In this document: one piece after another, positions 43,661 through 56,088 of the stretch | Position numbering within the stretch: position 1 is the stretch's first letter | How the letters are laid out: every line of letters begins with the position of its first letter | Translations under genes and position numbers: made by a program | Source of the DNA: Rhynchopus euleeides | Taxonomy: Eukaryota; Euglenozoa; Diplonemea; Diplonemida; Diplonemidae | Direction: 5' to 3' | DNA: 64,000 nt | Assembly (NCBI GenBank): GCA_963210315.1 | Contig: OY723308.1 | Span: 1,426,001 to 1,490,000, forward strand | The notes under the pieces: generated by a model | Databases searched by the model: none | What the model was told of the DNA's origin: nothing | The model's input: only the letters and a program-made list of their open reading frames with translations

Positions 43661-44540
43661 AGCACTGCACTACATTCCTTCCCGTCCGGTACATTGTCGG
43701 TTTGCACGCCATCTTTCCTGCTCTGACCCTTGCCATTTGTTTCCTGGCAACAAGACAAGGCCAGCACGCCAGCCACATGCCTCGCGCTTATGCGCAGATG
43801 CATAAAGCGTGATGTCTGTGTGCTGCTGCTGGCCCCTTTGCATTGTCTCTGCTCTGGAGACGGGGACGGAACACACGGTGCTTTGCTGCTGCACTCACGG
43901 TGCAAGCAACCAAACAGCCGTGTCCCTTCCGTTCCCGCCCTCCAGCTGCAGCCTGCCTGCGCTCTGCTGCTGATTCACAACCGATCCAAGCCCAGATGAC
44001 ACCCTTCTGGCATGCCTTTGCTGTCCCCGCTGTCTGCGGATTTGCTGTTCCTGTCACTGTGCCGGGTGTGCGTGTGTGCCCCCCTGCGCAAACTGCTGCA
44101 GACGGGCCGCACCGCCCCTGTGTGCGGACATGTCGTCACGGAGGCTGATTGATTCAAGTTGCTCCCATCCCACCACCCCACACTTCTGACAGTATTGCAT
44201 TGCATTGTGTCTCCTCTCTCATGACTGTGCGCACATGCGGATGATCGTTTGGTGCTGATTGTATTCCCACTTAACCACATGAGAGAGGCGAGAGAGAAGA
44301 CGAGAGTGCCCATCTATGTGATCCTTTCATTTCTCCCCCACCCCATCTTTCCACCTCTCCTCCCCCCCCCCCCCTCTCCCTCTCTCTCGAGAGCGAGAGA
44401 GAGAGAGAGAGGGCAAGAGAGCTGCACATCCATCACCCCGACCCCCTCCACAGGACGCATGCGCAGGGAGACACACCGTTTATAGTCCCCACCCCACCCC
44501 ACCCCCACCCCCCCAAGTCGGCGCGACACCACCCGTCGCC
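43661..44540. other. Intergenic, with GA/CT simple repeat
   Basis: Unique DNA, then a C-run (about 44360) and a GAGAGA stretch (about 44385-44412). The leader of Nup98-A is pyrimidine/C-rich. No other gene is seen. Confidence 0.55.
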
Positions 44541-47500
44541 ATGGCCTGGGGTGCGGCAGGCTTCGGGGCCACCGGAGGTGGCTTCGGCCCCCCTGCTGTC
44601 GTTGGAGGGTTTGGCGCGCCTGCTGCTGCTGGCGCTGCGGCGGCAGGGCCCTTCGGCGCCCCTGCTGTTGCTGGAGGGGCGTTCGGTGGGGGGGGCGGCG
44701 CGTTTGGGCAGCCTGTGGCTGCAGCTGTCGGGCCTTTTGGGGCGGCGCCCCAGGCTGGCGGGTTCGGCGGAGGGGGCGGGGTTTTCGGTGGAGGCGGTGC
44801 GGCGGCGTACTCGCTCCCCACGGGGAAGTTCACCAGCACGAAGCACTGCGATGCCGACAACTCGACTATCAACATGGCGACGGTGACAGCTGCCCAGCAG
44901 TACCGCAGCAACCAGAACATCTCTGTCGAGATGATCCACTGGGAGGAGTACCGCAGGGCCAACAACATCCAGCAGGGCGGGCAGCCAGGCGACCTGCTGA
45001 ACCAGGTTGCCCAGAAATTCCCAGATGCTGCCGGGGTTGGGGCCACCACCACCACCACCACCACCGCCACCGCCGTCGCCACTGGTGGTGGCGCTGCAGG
45101 CGGTGGTGCCTTTGCGTTTGGGGGTACCGGCGGCGGCGCCTTCGGCGCCGCGCAGCAGCAGCAGCCGGCGCAGCCGCTCGGGCTGCCCGAGGGGCGGTTT
45201 GAGAAGGTGAATCTCCTGGACATCGACAAGGAGGTGCAGTTCCACACGGTGACCGCAACCAACACCTACCGCGCGCACCAGCATGTCTCGCTGGAGATGA
45301 TCCACTGGGAGGAGTACCGCAGGGCGAACAACATCCAGCAGGGCGGGCAGCCCGGCGAACTCCTCCGCCAGATCTCCCAGAAATTCCCGCAGGCTGCCGA
45401 AGGGGTGAAGGTACCTCAGCCTGCTGCCGCCGCCGGCGGCGCATTCGGCGCGGGTGGAGGCACCTTCGGCGGCGCACCCGCCGCCGCCGCCGGAGGCGGC
45501 GGCATCTTCGGCGGCGGTGCGGCGGCTGCCGGTGGCCCCTTCGGTGCGCCCCAGCAGAGCACCGGTGGGTTTGGCGGCGGTGGCGGGGCCTTCGGCGCCG
45601 GTGGTGGGGGTGGCATCTTCGGCGGCGGTGCGGCGGCAGGTGGTGGCTTTGGGGCGAGCAGCTCGTCGCCCTTCGGGGCTGCGGCTGCCGGCGGGGGTGC
45701 GTTCGGCGCGTTTGGGGGCGGGCAGCAGCAGCAGCAGCAGAGGCCAGGAGGCTTTGGGGGTTTCGGCGCTGGCCAGGCTGCCGGCGGGTTTGGCGGTGGC
45801 GGCGGTGGCCCGTTTGGGGCTGCCCCGTCTGCCGCGGGGTTCGGCGCAGGAGGCTTCGGGGCAGCGCAGTCGTCTGCTGCCGGATTCGGCGCCTTTGGTG
45901 GTGCCGGGGCGGCGCAGCCGGGGCCCTTCGGGGCGCAGCCCAACCCAGCGGCGGGTGGGTTTGGCGCGCCCACCGGTGGCGCCTTCGGCGCCCCTGCCGC
46001 GGGTGCTGCGCCCTTCGGTGGGGCGGGTGGCTTCGGTGCCCCGGCCTCCAGCGGCGGCTTCGGTGGTGGGTTCGGGCAGCCCAGCAGTGGCGGCTTCGGC
46101 GCACCTGCGGCTGGTGGTGGTTTCGGCGGCTTCGGTGCCCAGCCTGCTGCGGCAGGCGGGGCTTTCGGCGCAGCAGGAGCCGGTGGTGCGTTTGGGAAGC
46201 CGGCAGCAGGCGGGTTCGGCGGTGGCGGCTTCGGTCAGCCCGCCTCATCCGCAGCTGGCTTCGGCGGCGGGTTCGGGCAGCCCGCCAGCGGGGGAGGCTT
46301 CGGCGCGCCAGCAGCAGCACCAGGAGGGTATGGAGGCCTCCAGGCCGGCACCACCACTCCCCCCCACCACCCACACCTCACCGCGACCCATTCCCTTCAC
46401 CTGCAACACCCCACCCCCACCACAGGTTCGGCGGATTCGGCGCTGCATCATCATCTGCTGCAGGAGGCTTCGGCGGTTTCGGCGCCGCCTCCGGCGGCGG
46501 CTTCGGCAGCGGGGGAGGCTTCGGGGCGAAGCCGGCTGGTGGGGGCTTTGGCGGGTTCGGCGCCCCTGCCGCTTCCTCCTCCGCAGCAGGTGGGGGTTTC
46601 GGCGGGTTCGGCGGCTTCGGGGGTGCCGCAAACCCGCAGCAGCAACAGCAGCAGCAGCAGCAGCAACAGATGGCGATGCAGCAGCAGCAGATGGCGATGC
46701 AGGTCCCTGCCGCGCCGTACACTGGGGGCTACACCAAGCCCATCACCCGCTCCAAGGATGCCGCCGAACAGGTCACAGGAGCCTATGACAACCTCAGCGG
46801 ATCCCTCAGCACGCTGCCCCAGAAGGCCTCCAGGTCGCAGGCCAGCTCTGTGCGCAACGCGACCCTCACATCTGTCCTCTCCCCCAGTATGCCGATGGAG
46901 ATCCCGGCGGCAGCCACGGCAAGCCTGGCTGCCGTTGCATCCTCAGGGGCCCAGCAGGAAAACCGCGCCCGTGCCATGCATGAGGCTGCGGTGGTGGCGC
47001 GCGCCCTGTCCAGCGAGGCGCATGCGGTGCACGTCGGGGGGTTGCGCCCTGCCGCCGGGGTGGGTGCGGCTGCGGGTGGGTTGGCGACGCCCTTCCGTGC
47101 CAAGCAGGAGCGCCCCCGCTTTGTGAAGCTTTTCCCCGAGGAGGCGCACGGCCAGGCGGCGGCGGCGGCGGGCACCCCGCAGCCAGGGGCTGGGTGTGGC
47201 CTGGCGCACCCCCTGCACTTCACAGCGGATAGCGCGTGCACCTCGGTGCCGTCTCTGGCGGAGCTGAACCTGCTGCCCGTGTCGCAGCTGCGGAAGTTGT
47301 CTGGGTTTTCCATCAGCCTCCCCGGTGAGGTGTCGGTGGAGTTTCTCGAGCCCGTGGATCTGGAGTCTGTCGGGCAGCAGCCCCTGGATCAGATCGTGGT
47401 GATGGATCCGAAGGGGTTCTGTGTGGACTTCTACCCAGACATCTACTGCGGGCAGGCAAAGCCCAGGCCAGGTGAGGGGCTCAACGTGAAGGTGCAGATC

Positions 47501-47896
47501 ACAATGCACAACCTCGCGGAGAGCGTCTCCCACGAGACAGTTGAGGTATGCTAGCATGTGCTGATCACGGGTGGCTTTGGGGGGTGGCAATCAGAAGGCC
47601 CTTCAACCCCTCTGTGAGTGTGTCTGAGCCCCGCCGTGTATCGCCCGCTGCTCTTCACCCCCCGCTCTTTTTTGTTACAGGATTCGTGCAGGCAGTGCGG
47701 GTTCACTATGGTCAGCTTCTGCAACAGGACCTGGGTCTTCACAGTGGATTGCCCCTACAACGTGAGGTATGAGGGAGGTGGGTCTGTGCGGGGTTCTTTT
47801 GACCGGGAGGGGGAGTGGTGTGATACCGCAACACAGTGGTTCAAAGTGATATTTGTGTGTCTTTCGCCACCTTGTGTCAGTGGGGGAGGCGGGTGA
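44541..47896 (+). CDS. Nup98-like FG nucleoporin A with two GLEBS motifs
   Basis: Exons are 44541-46327, 46426-47545, 47681-47766 and 47881-47896; introns of 98, 135 and 114 bp start GTATG and end CAG. About 1002 residues. FG repeats of GGFGAP/GAFG type dominate residues 1-100 and 280-650, building the permeability barrier. Two GLEBS motifs (about 112-142 and 234-264; YRSNQNISVEMIHWEEYRR, YRAHQHVSLEMIHWEEYRR) should hold two Rae1/Gle2 molecules; known Nup98 proteins have one. A Gln-rich patch follows (about 665-685). The end is a Nup98 autoproteolytic-type domain (about 868-1000: SLAELNLLPVSQLRKLSGF, VEFLEPVDLES, GEGLNVKVQI), but no His-Phe-Ser cleavage motif is seen and no Nup96 part follows. 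The last 16-bp exon is a guess: an earlier acceptor at 47836 also gives a short tail. Confidence 0.92.
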
Positions 47897-49600
47897 CAAG
47901 CCACAGTATATTGTGCGGCTGACCTCACTGTGTCTCGTGCCTTGGTGATAGGCGTTGGGGTCTGTTGGCTGGAGATTTACACGATCAGCATCTTGTGGCG
48001 GGGGTTGAGAGAGCGACGGGGTGTGCAGCCCGCTACCCTGTGCAGCAGCATGATTACATTAGACGCAGCGGCGGGGGATTCCACCCCCGCCCCTCGAACA
48101 TACCTGAGAGATCCCTGCATCTTACAATCTCTGAGACTTGCATATGACTGCTGCACCCTGCGGGGCTGAGAAGGAGCCTGGCATGTGGTTGAAGCACAAC
48201 AGAGTGGTGGCGGCACGAAGGGAAGGCCGCATGGCACCTTCGCATCCCTGCAGCATCCCTGCACAGCGGACATGATTACATTAGACGCAGCGGCGGGGGA
48301 TTCCACCCCCGCCCCTCGAACATACCTGAGAGATCCCTGCATCTTACAATCTCTGAGACTTGCATATGATCCAACCCCACCCTGCCACCCGCCGTTGTCT
48401 TGTCCTATTGTTGTGCCACGCCACTCACTACTCAGCATCAACACCTCCACGCACATCACATCCACAGCGATCAAGGCGATTTCGATGCGAATGAGGAGTA
48501 GCCTATTCGTGTGTCGTCTCTTAGATAGACACTTGGCCGCCAGTATTTTTTTAAAAGCCTTCTAGAGACATCGTGCGCGCCAAGGGCATGTCGTGTCGCA
48601 TGTTGTGTGAGGCATGGCGCTGCTGATGCCGTCAAACCTGAGCAAAGAGAGAAAGAAACCTGAGCCTCCCGTGGCCTGCCTCTGCACCGCCCCAGATGGC
48701 GCACCGGCACCCACTGGGAAGAACCCCGGATCGTACCGAGGGCAGGGCTTGCTGTGAGAATATCACAGGTCTCTGTTGCCTCCGGTGCCTTACTGTGGCG
48801 AGTGATGCGGCCAGTAGTGCGCACAACGCTGCCAGGACGGAGCTGAGCTAGATGCTGGTGATTCTCGGCGGGCATTCCGGCCCGACTGGAACACGGGATA
48901 CTCTAAAGGGCTGCAAGGGTTGCTGGGTGCAGATTCAGCACCCTCGCACCTTTACACAACAACCGTCTGTGGGTGGGGGGCACGTTGGTCCCATAGAAAG
49001 TGAGGGAGGGGGGTTCAGGGGTGTGGGTGCGGTATTGCGGGCCACTGCAGCGTGTCCATTTTCGCTGCGGGGGGGAATGGGGGGGGGGGGGGAACAAATG
49101 GCTGCATGGCCTGTGAGGCCAAAAAGCCTGAGCCCCGTACAACCAGGTTCTCTTTTTTTAGTCGAGCTTGCGTCTGGTCACATCCCCCCCCACCCACCCC
49201 CGCAAACCCCTCACTCCTTCCGGCCTTGAGGCGCGACATGTAGTTCGGAGCTGGTTGTTTACAGTTTGTTGATATCATGTGGGTCCTTCTCTGGAAAGCG
49301 AAGCGAGTTTTTGTCACACAACACCGAATCGTGCCAGCGTCCGATATCCTGCAACACATGCTCCATCAGACACCGTTTGATAAAAGGGGTTTTTTGCCAC
49401 CAGCTGGGGGCATGGAAATTTAGGCATTCTTAGGCATTCTCAGGCGAAATAGGCAGGGTTTTTTGGCTGGGGAAAAGAGAGTACAAATTTGGAAAAAATC
49501 CAGTTTTTTCGCAAAAAAACGCATTGTGTCGTAGGCAGGCGCAGGCAGGCGTAGGCACCAGGTCAAAGGTACCCAGTTTCCATACCCCCCTGGGGTACGG
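47897..49600. other. Intergenic region with the second 355-bp repeat
   Basis: Besides the 355-bp repeat (listed separately) it contains unique DNA, a G-run near 49080 and, at 49420-49600, short direct repeats (GGCATTCTTAGGCATTCTC; GGCAGGCGCAGGCAGGCG) leading into the satellite. Frames are short. No gene is supported. Confidence 0.5.
48022..48377. repeat. 355-bp repeat, copy 2; two 100-bp structured units
   Basis: Same structure as 26231-26585, with units at 48049-48149 and 48270-48371. Differences from copy 1 are a handful of single bases. Weaker similarity continues about 70 bp to the left in both copies (CTGTTGG...CAGCNTCTTGTGG), so the full element may be about 430 bp. This copy lies just after Nup98-A rather than inside a recognised intron. 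Confidence 0.8.
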
Positions 49601-52038
49601 AATTCCGAAATTTCGACATGTCGAAAAAAATTTTTTTTGGCCAAAAAAAGATTTTTTTTTTTCGCGTGCCTAAACCGAAAATCAGGCCCTTTGGGGTGCC
49701 ACACCCACATTTTTCGGAAAATTTTCGGATTTTTTTGCGATTTTTTTCTGCCTAGCTGGGTACCGGTCCAGGGTACTGACCCAGGGTGGCCGAAATTTCG
49801 ACATGTCGAAAAAAATTTTTTTTGGCCAAAAAAAAAATTTTTTTTTTCGGGTGCCTAAACCGAAAATCAGGCCCTTTGGGGTGCCACACCCACATTTTTC
49901 GGAAAATTTTCGGATTTTTTTGCGATTTTTTTCTGCCTAGCTGGGTACCGGTCCAGGGTACTGACCCAGGGTGGCCGAAATTTCGACATGTCGAAAAAAA
50001 TTTTTTTTGGCCAAAAAAAAAATTTTTTTTTTCGGGTGCCTAAACCGAAAATCAGGCCCTTTGGGGTGCCACACCCACATTTTTCGGAAAATTTTCGGAT
50101 TTTTTTGCGATTTTTTTCTGCCTAGCTGGGTACCGGTCCAGGGTACTGACCCAGGGTGGCCGAAATTTCGACATGTCGAAAAAAATTTTTTTTGGCCAAA
50201 AAAAAATTTTTTTTTTTCGGGTGCCTAAACCGAAAATCAGGCCCTTTGGGGTGCCACACCCACATTTTTCGGAAAATTTTCGGATTTTTTTGCGATTTTT
50301 TTCTGCCTAGCTGGGTACCGGTCCAGGGTACTGACCCAGGGTGGCCGAAATTTCGACATGTCGAAAAAAATTTTTTTTGGCCAAAAAAAAATTTTTTTTT
50401 TTCGGGTGCCTAAACCGAAAATCAGGCCCTTTGGGGTGCCACACCCACATTTTTCGGAAAATTTTCGGATTTTTTTGCGATTTTTTTCTGCCTAGCTGGG
50501 TACCGGTCCAGGGTACTGACCCAGGGTGGCCGAAATTTCGACATGTCGAAAAAAATTTTTTTTGGCCAAAAAAAAAATTTTTTTTTTCGGGTGCCTAAAC
50601 CGAAAATCAGGCCCTTTGGGGTGCCACACCCACATTTTTCGGAAAATTTTCGGATTTTTTTGCGATTTTTTTCTGCCTAGCTGGGTACCGGTCCAGGGTA
50701 CTGACCCAGGGTGGCCGAAATTTCGACATGTCGAAAAAAATTTTTTTTGGCCAAAAAAAAAATTTTTTTTTTCGGGTGCCTAAACCGAAAATCAGGCCCT
50801 TTGGGGTGCCACACCCACATTTTTCGGAAAATTTTCGGATTTTTTTGCGATTTTTTTCTGCCTAGCTGGGTACCGGTCCAGGGTACTGACCCAGGGTGGC
50901 CGAAATTTCGACATGTCGAAAAAAATTTTTTTTGGCCAAAAAAAAAATTTTTTTTTTCGGGTGCCTAAACCGAAAATCAGGCCCTTTGGGGTGCCACACC
51001 CACATTTTTCGGAAAATTTTCGGATTTTTTTGCGATTTTTTTCTGCCTAGCTGGGTACCGGTCCAGGGTACTGACCCAGGGTGGCCGAAATTTCGACATG
51101 TCGAAAAAAATTTTTTTTGGCCAAAAAAAAAATTTTTTTTTTCGGGTGCCTAAACCGAAAATCAGGCCCTTTGGGGTGCCACACCCACATTTTTCGGAAA
51201 ATTTTCGGATTTTTTTGCGATTTTTTTCTGCCTAGCTGGGTACCGGTCCAGGGTACTGACCCAGGGTGGCCGAAATTTCGACATGTCGAAAAAAATTTTT
51301 TTTGGCCAAAAAAAAAATTTTTTTTTTCGGGTGCCTAAACCGAAAATCAGGCCCTTTGGGGTGCCACACCCACATTTTTCGGAAAATTTTCGGATTTTTT
51401 TGCGATTTTTTTCTGCCTAGCTGGGTACCGGTCCAGGGTACTGACCCAGGGTGGCCGAAATTTCGACATGTCGAAAAAAATTTTTTTTGGCCAAAAAAAA
51501 AATTTTTTTTTTCGGGTGCCTAAACCGAAAATCAGGCCCTTTGGGGTGCCACACCCACATTTTTCGGAAAATTTTCGGATTTTTTTGCGATTTTTTTCTG
51601 CCTAGCTGGGTACCGGTCCAGGGTACTGACCCAGGGTGGCCGAAATTTCGACATGTCGAAAAAAATTTTTTTTGGCCAAAAAAAAAATTTTTTTTTTCGG
51701 GTGCCTAAACCGAAAATCAGGCCCTTTGGGGTGCCACACCCACATTTTTCGGAAAATTTTCGGATTTTTTTGCGATTTTTTTCTGCCTAGCTGGGTACCG
51801 GTCCAGGGTACTGACCCAGGGTGGCCGAAATTTCGACATGTCGAAAAAAATTTTTTTTGGCCAAAAAAAAAATTTTTTTTTTCGGGTGCCTAAACCGAAA
51901 ATCAGGCCCTTTGGGGTGCCACACCCACATTTTTCGGAAAATTTTCGGATTTTTTTGCGATTTTTTTCTGCCTAGCTGGGTACCGGTCCAGGGTACTGAC
52001 CCAGGGTGGCCGAAATTTCGACATGTCGAAAAAAATTT
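49601..52038. repeat. Satellite array, 185-bp unit, about 13 copies
   Basis: Head-to-tail units of exactly 185 bp. The first copy is slightly divergent and the last is cut short. Each unit contains the palindrome TTCGACATGTCGAA, a self-complementary A/T block around TTTGGCCAAA, TTTTCGGAAAATTTTCGG and CTGGGTACCGGTCCAGGGTA. Copies differ only by A/T-run length or one or two bases, which indicates recent amplification or homogenisation. A frame of 85 residues recurs in each unit only because 185 bp of low-stop sequence allows it; it is not a gene. Confidence 0.98.
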
Positions 52039-52110
52039 TCCGGGGGGCTTCGCCCCCCGGACCCCCCATGTGGGGGGCTCCGCCCCCCACGCCCCCCGCC
52101 CCCCCCCCCC
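52038..52110. repeat. GC-rich hairpin cluster capping the satellite
   Basis: Two strong hairpins, CCGGGGGGCTTCGCCCCCCGG and then GTGGGGGGCTCCGCCCCCCAC, followed by C-runs. They abut the truncated last satellite unit and resemble the hairpins at 21520-21715. Confidence 0.8.
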
Positions 52111-54586
<2,476 letters not shown>

Positions 54587-56088
54587 ACAGCATTTCCGAA
54601 CCCCCTTTCCGCTCCCTCTCTCTCGGCCTAGAGAGAACCGGGCACCACCATAACCAACGCAGCGCTGGGATTGCTTTTTTTCTGAGCGTGCCTGTTTTCC
54701 AAACAACGGTGGTGTGAATCCCCCCCCCCCCCCATTCCCCCACGTGTTTAAACGTAGTAGTTCCCCCACCAACCCCACATCCCGCGATCCCCCCCACCCC
54801 CGCCACCGCCTTCGCTGAGGCTGTGCAGTTGGAATTCTCCAGAAAAACCGCCAGCGGGGGCAATTGAAAATAAACCACGCAGTACCATCTCGCGCCATGG
54901 GGGCAAAACAAGGGGGAAAAAAAGGCAATTTCCTGGACACAGCAAAAAAAGGGGGGGGGAAAAACGTTCCTTTTTTCCCGACGGGACCCCCGGTTCCCCT
55001 TCAAACCCCCCTTATTTTTCCACCCTTTTCCAGTTTATTTGCTGTTGAGATACTTTTTTTTAAAAAATACCCATGACAAAACAGGCCAACATCCATTCTG
55101 AGATGTGCTGAAGGGGGCGGGGGCGGGAGGGGAAGAACGGGGAAAAGGTCGTTTCTGGCCCTTCTTCAGTTCTCTTCTCGACCCCCCCCCCTCTCTCTTA
55201 CTCTTTACTGTTTACTCTTCTCTGTTTATCCCCTGGCTTTATTTTGATCGTCTTTTTTGCTTGCCCATACGATATGATGTACAAAAAACACCCCCCTCCG
55301 ATTCCTCCCCGTTCTTTTAACCTGCATTTCTCTGCTCTGAGTGCGATACCAACCACACCTCTCCCCTGAGAGTCTGTCCGAAAAAAAGCGTTTTGTCTAT
55401 GTCCGTCGCGTTGGAAGCCAAAAAATAACCCCATATCAAGACATCACCACATATGCGCCTTTCTCTTGTGCTCGTAAAACTGAGAGAGGCATAATGGGTG
55501 ATCTGACACAACTCAAACCTCTGCGACAGCCAGGTGAATAACCTGTGTGTCCAGCGGTGTCCCTGGTGTGCCGGATACTACTCCACTGACCTTGGTTGAG
55601 GGAATCCATCCAACGCAACAACATAATTTTTTTTGGGCAGCCGCACGGGGCGGGAGGAAGGAAGAGGATGAGTTACGAAATGACCCCCCCCCAAAACAAA
55701 AGAACGTTGAGGTGCAAGAAAAAAGGCGGAGGGGTGGACGAATGGGAGGGGGGGGGGTGGGGGGGTTTTGTGGTGATAGAAGCAAACAAAAAGTGTTTAT
55801 TTTCTGGCGGGAGAACACAAGGATGGGTGGTTGGGTGGGGGGGGGGGTCTGTGAGTTAGTTTTTTTTGGCCGTATCGGTTGCCAAAAAAATGTGGGTGCG
55901 GGCCCCCCTCCCACAACCCCACCCTCCCTCCTTTCGGCCAACCTTCTCTTTGCCCCGCAACCCGGCATTCCGGGCCCAGATTCCACTCGTCGGAATTCAG
56001 TCCGTGTCCCCTGCCTCCCACATCGTGCACACACGGCACACCACCACACACAACAACACCCAACACACGCAGATCCGGAGGTGCAATC
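54587..56088. other. Intergenic, about 1.5 kb
   Basis: A 3' untranslated region, then A- and G-runs (54900-54960) and C/T-rich stretches, and a G-rich block with A-runs (55740-55880). The leader of Nup98-B includes ACACACGCAG at 56072, a possible splice acceptor 17 bp before the start codon. No other gene. Confidence 0.55.
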
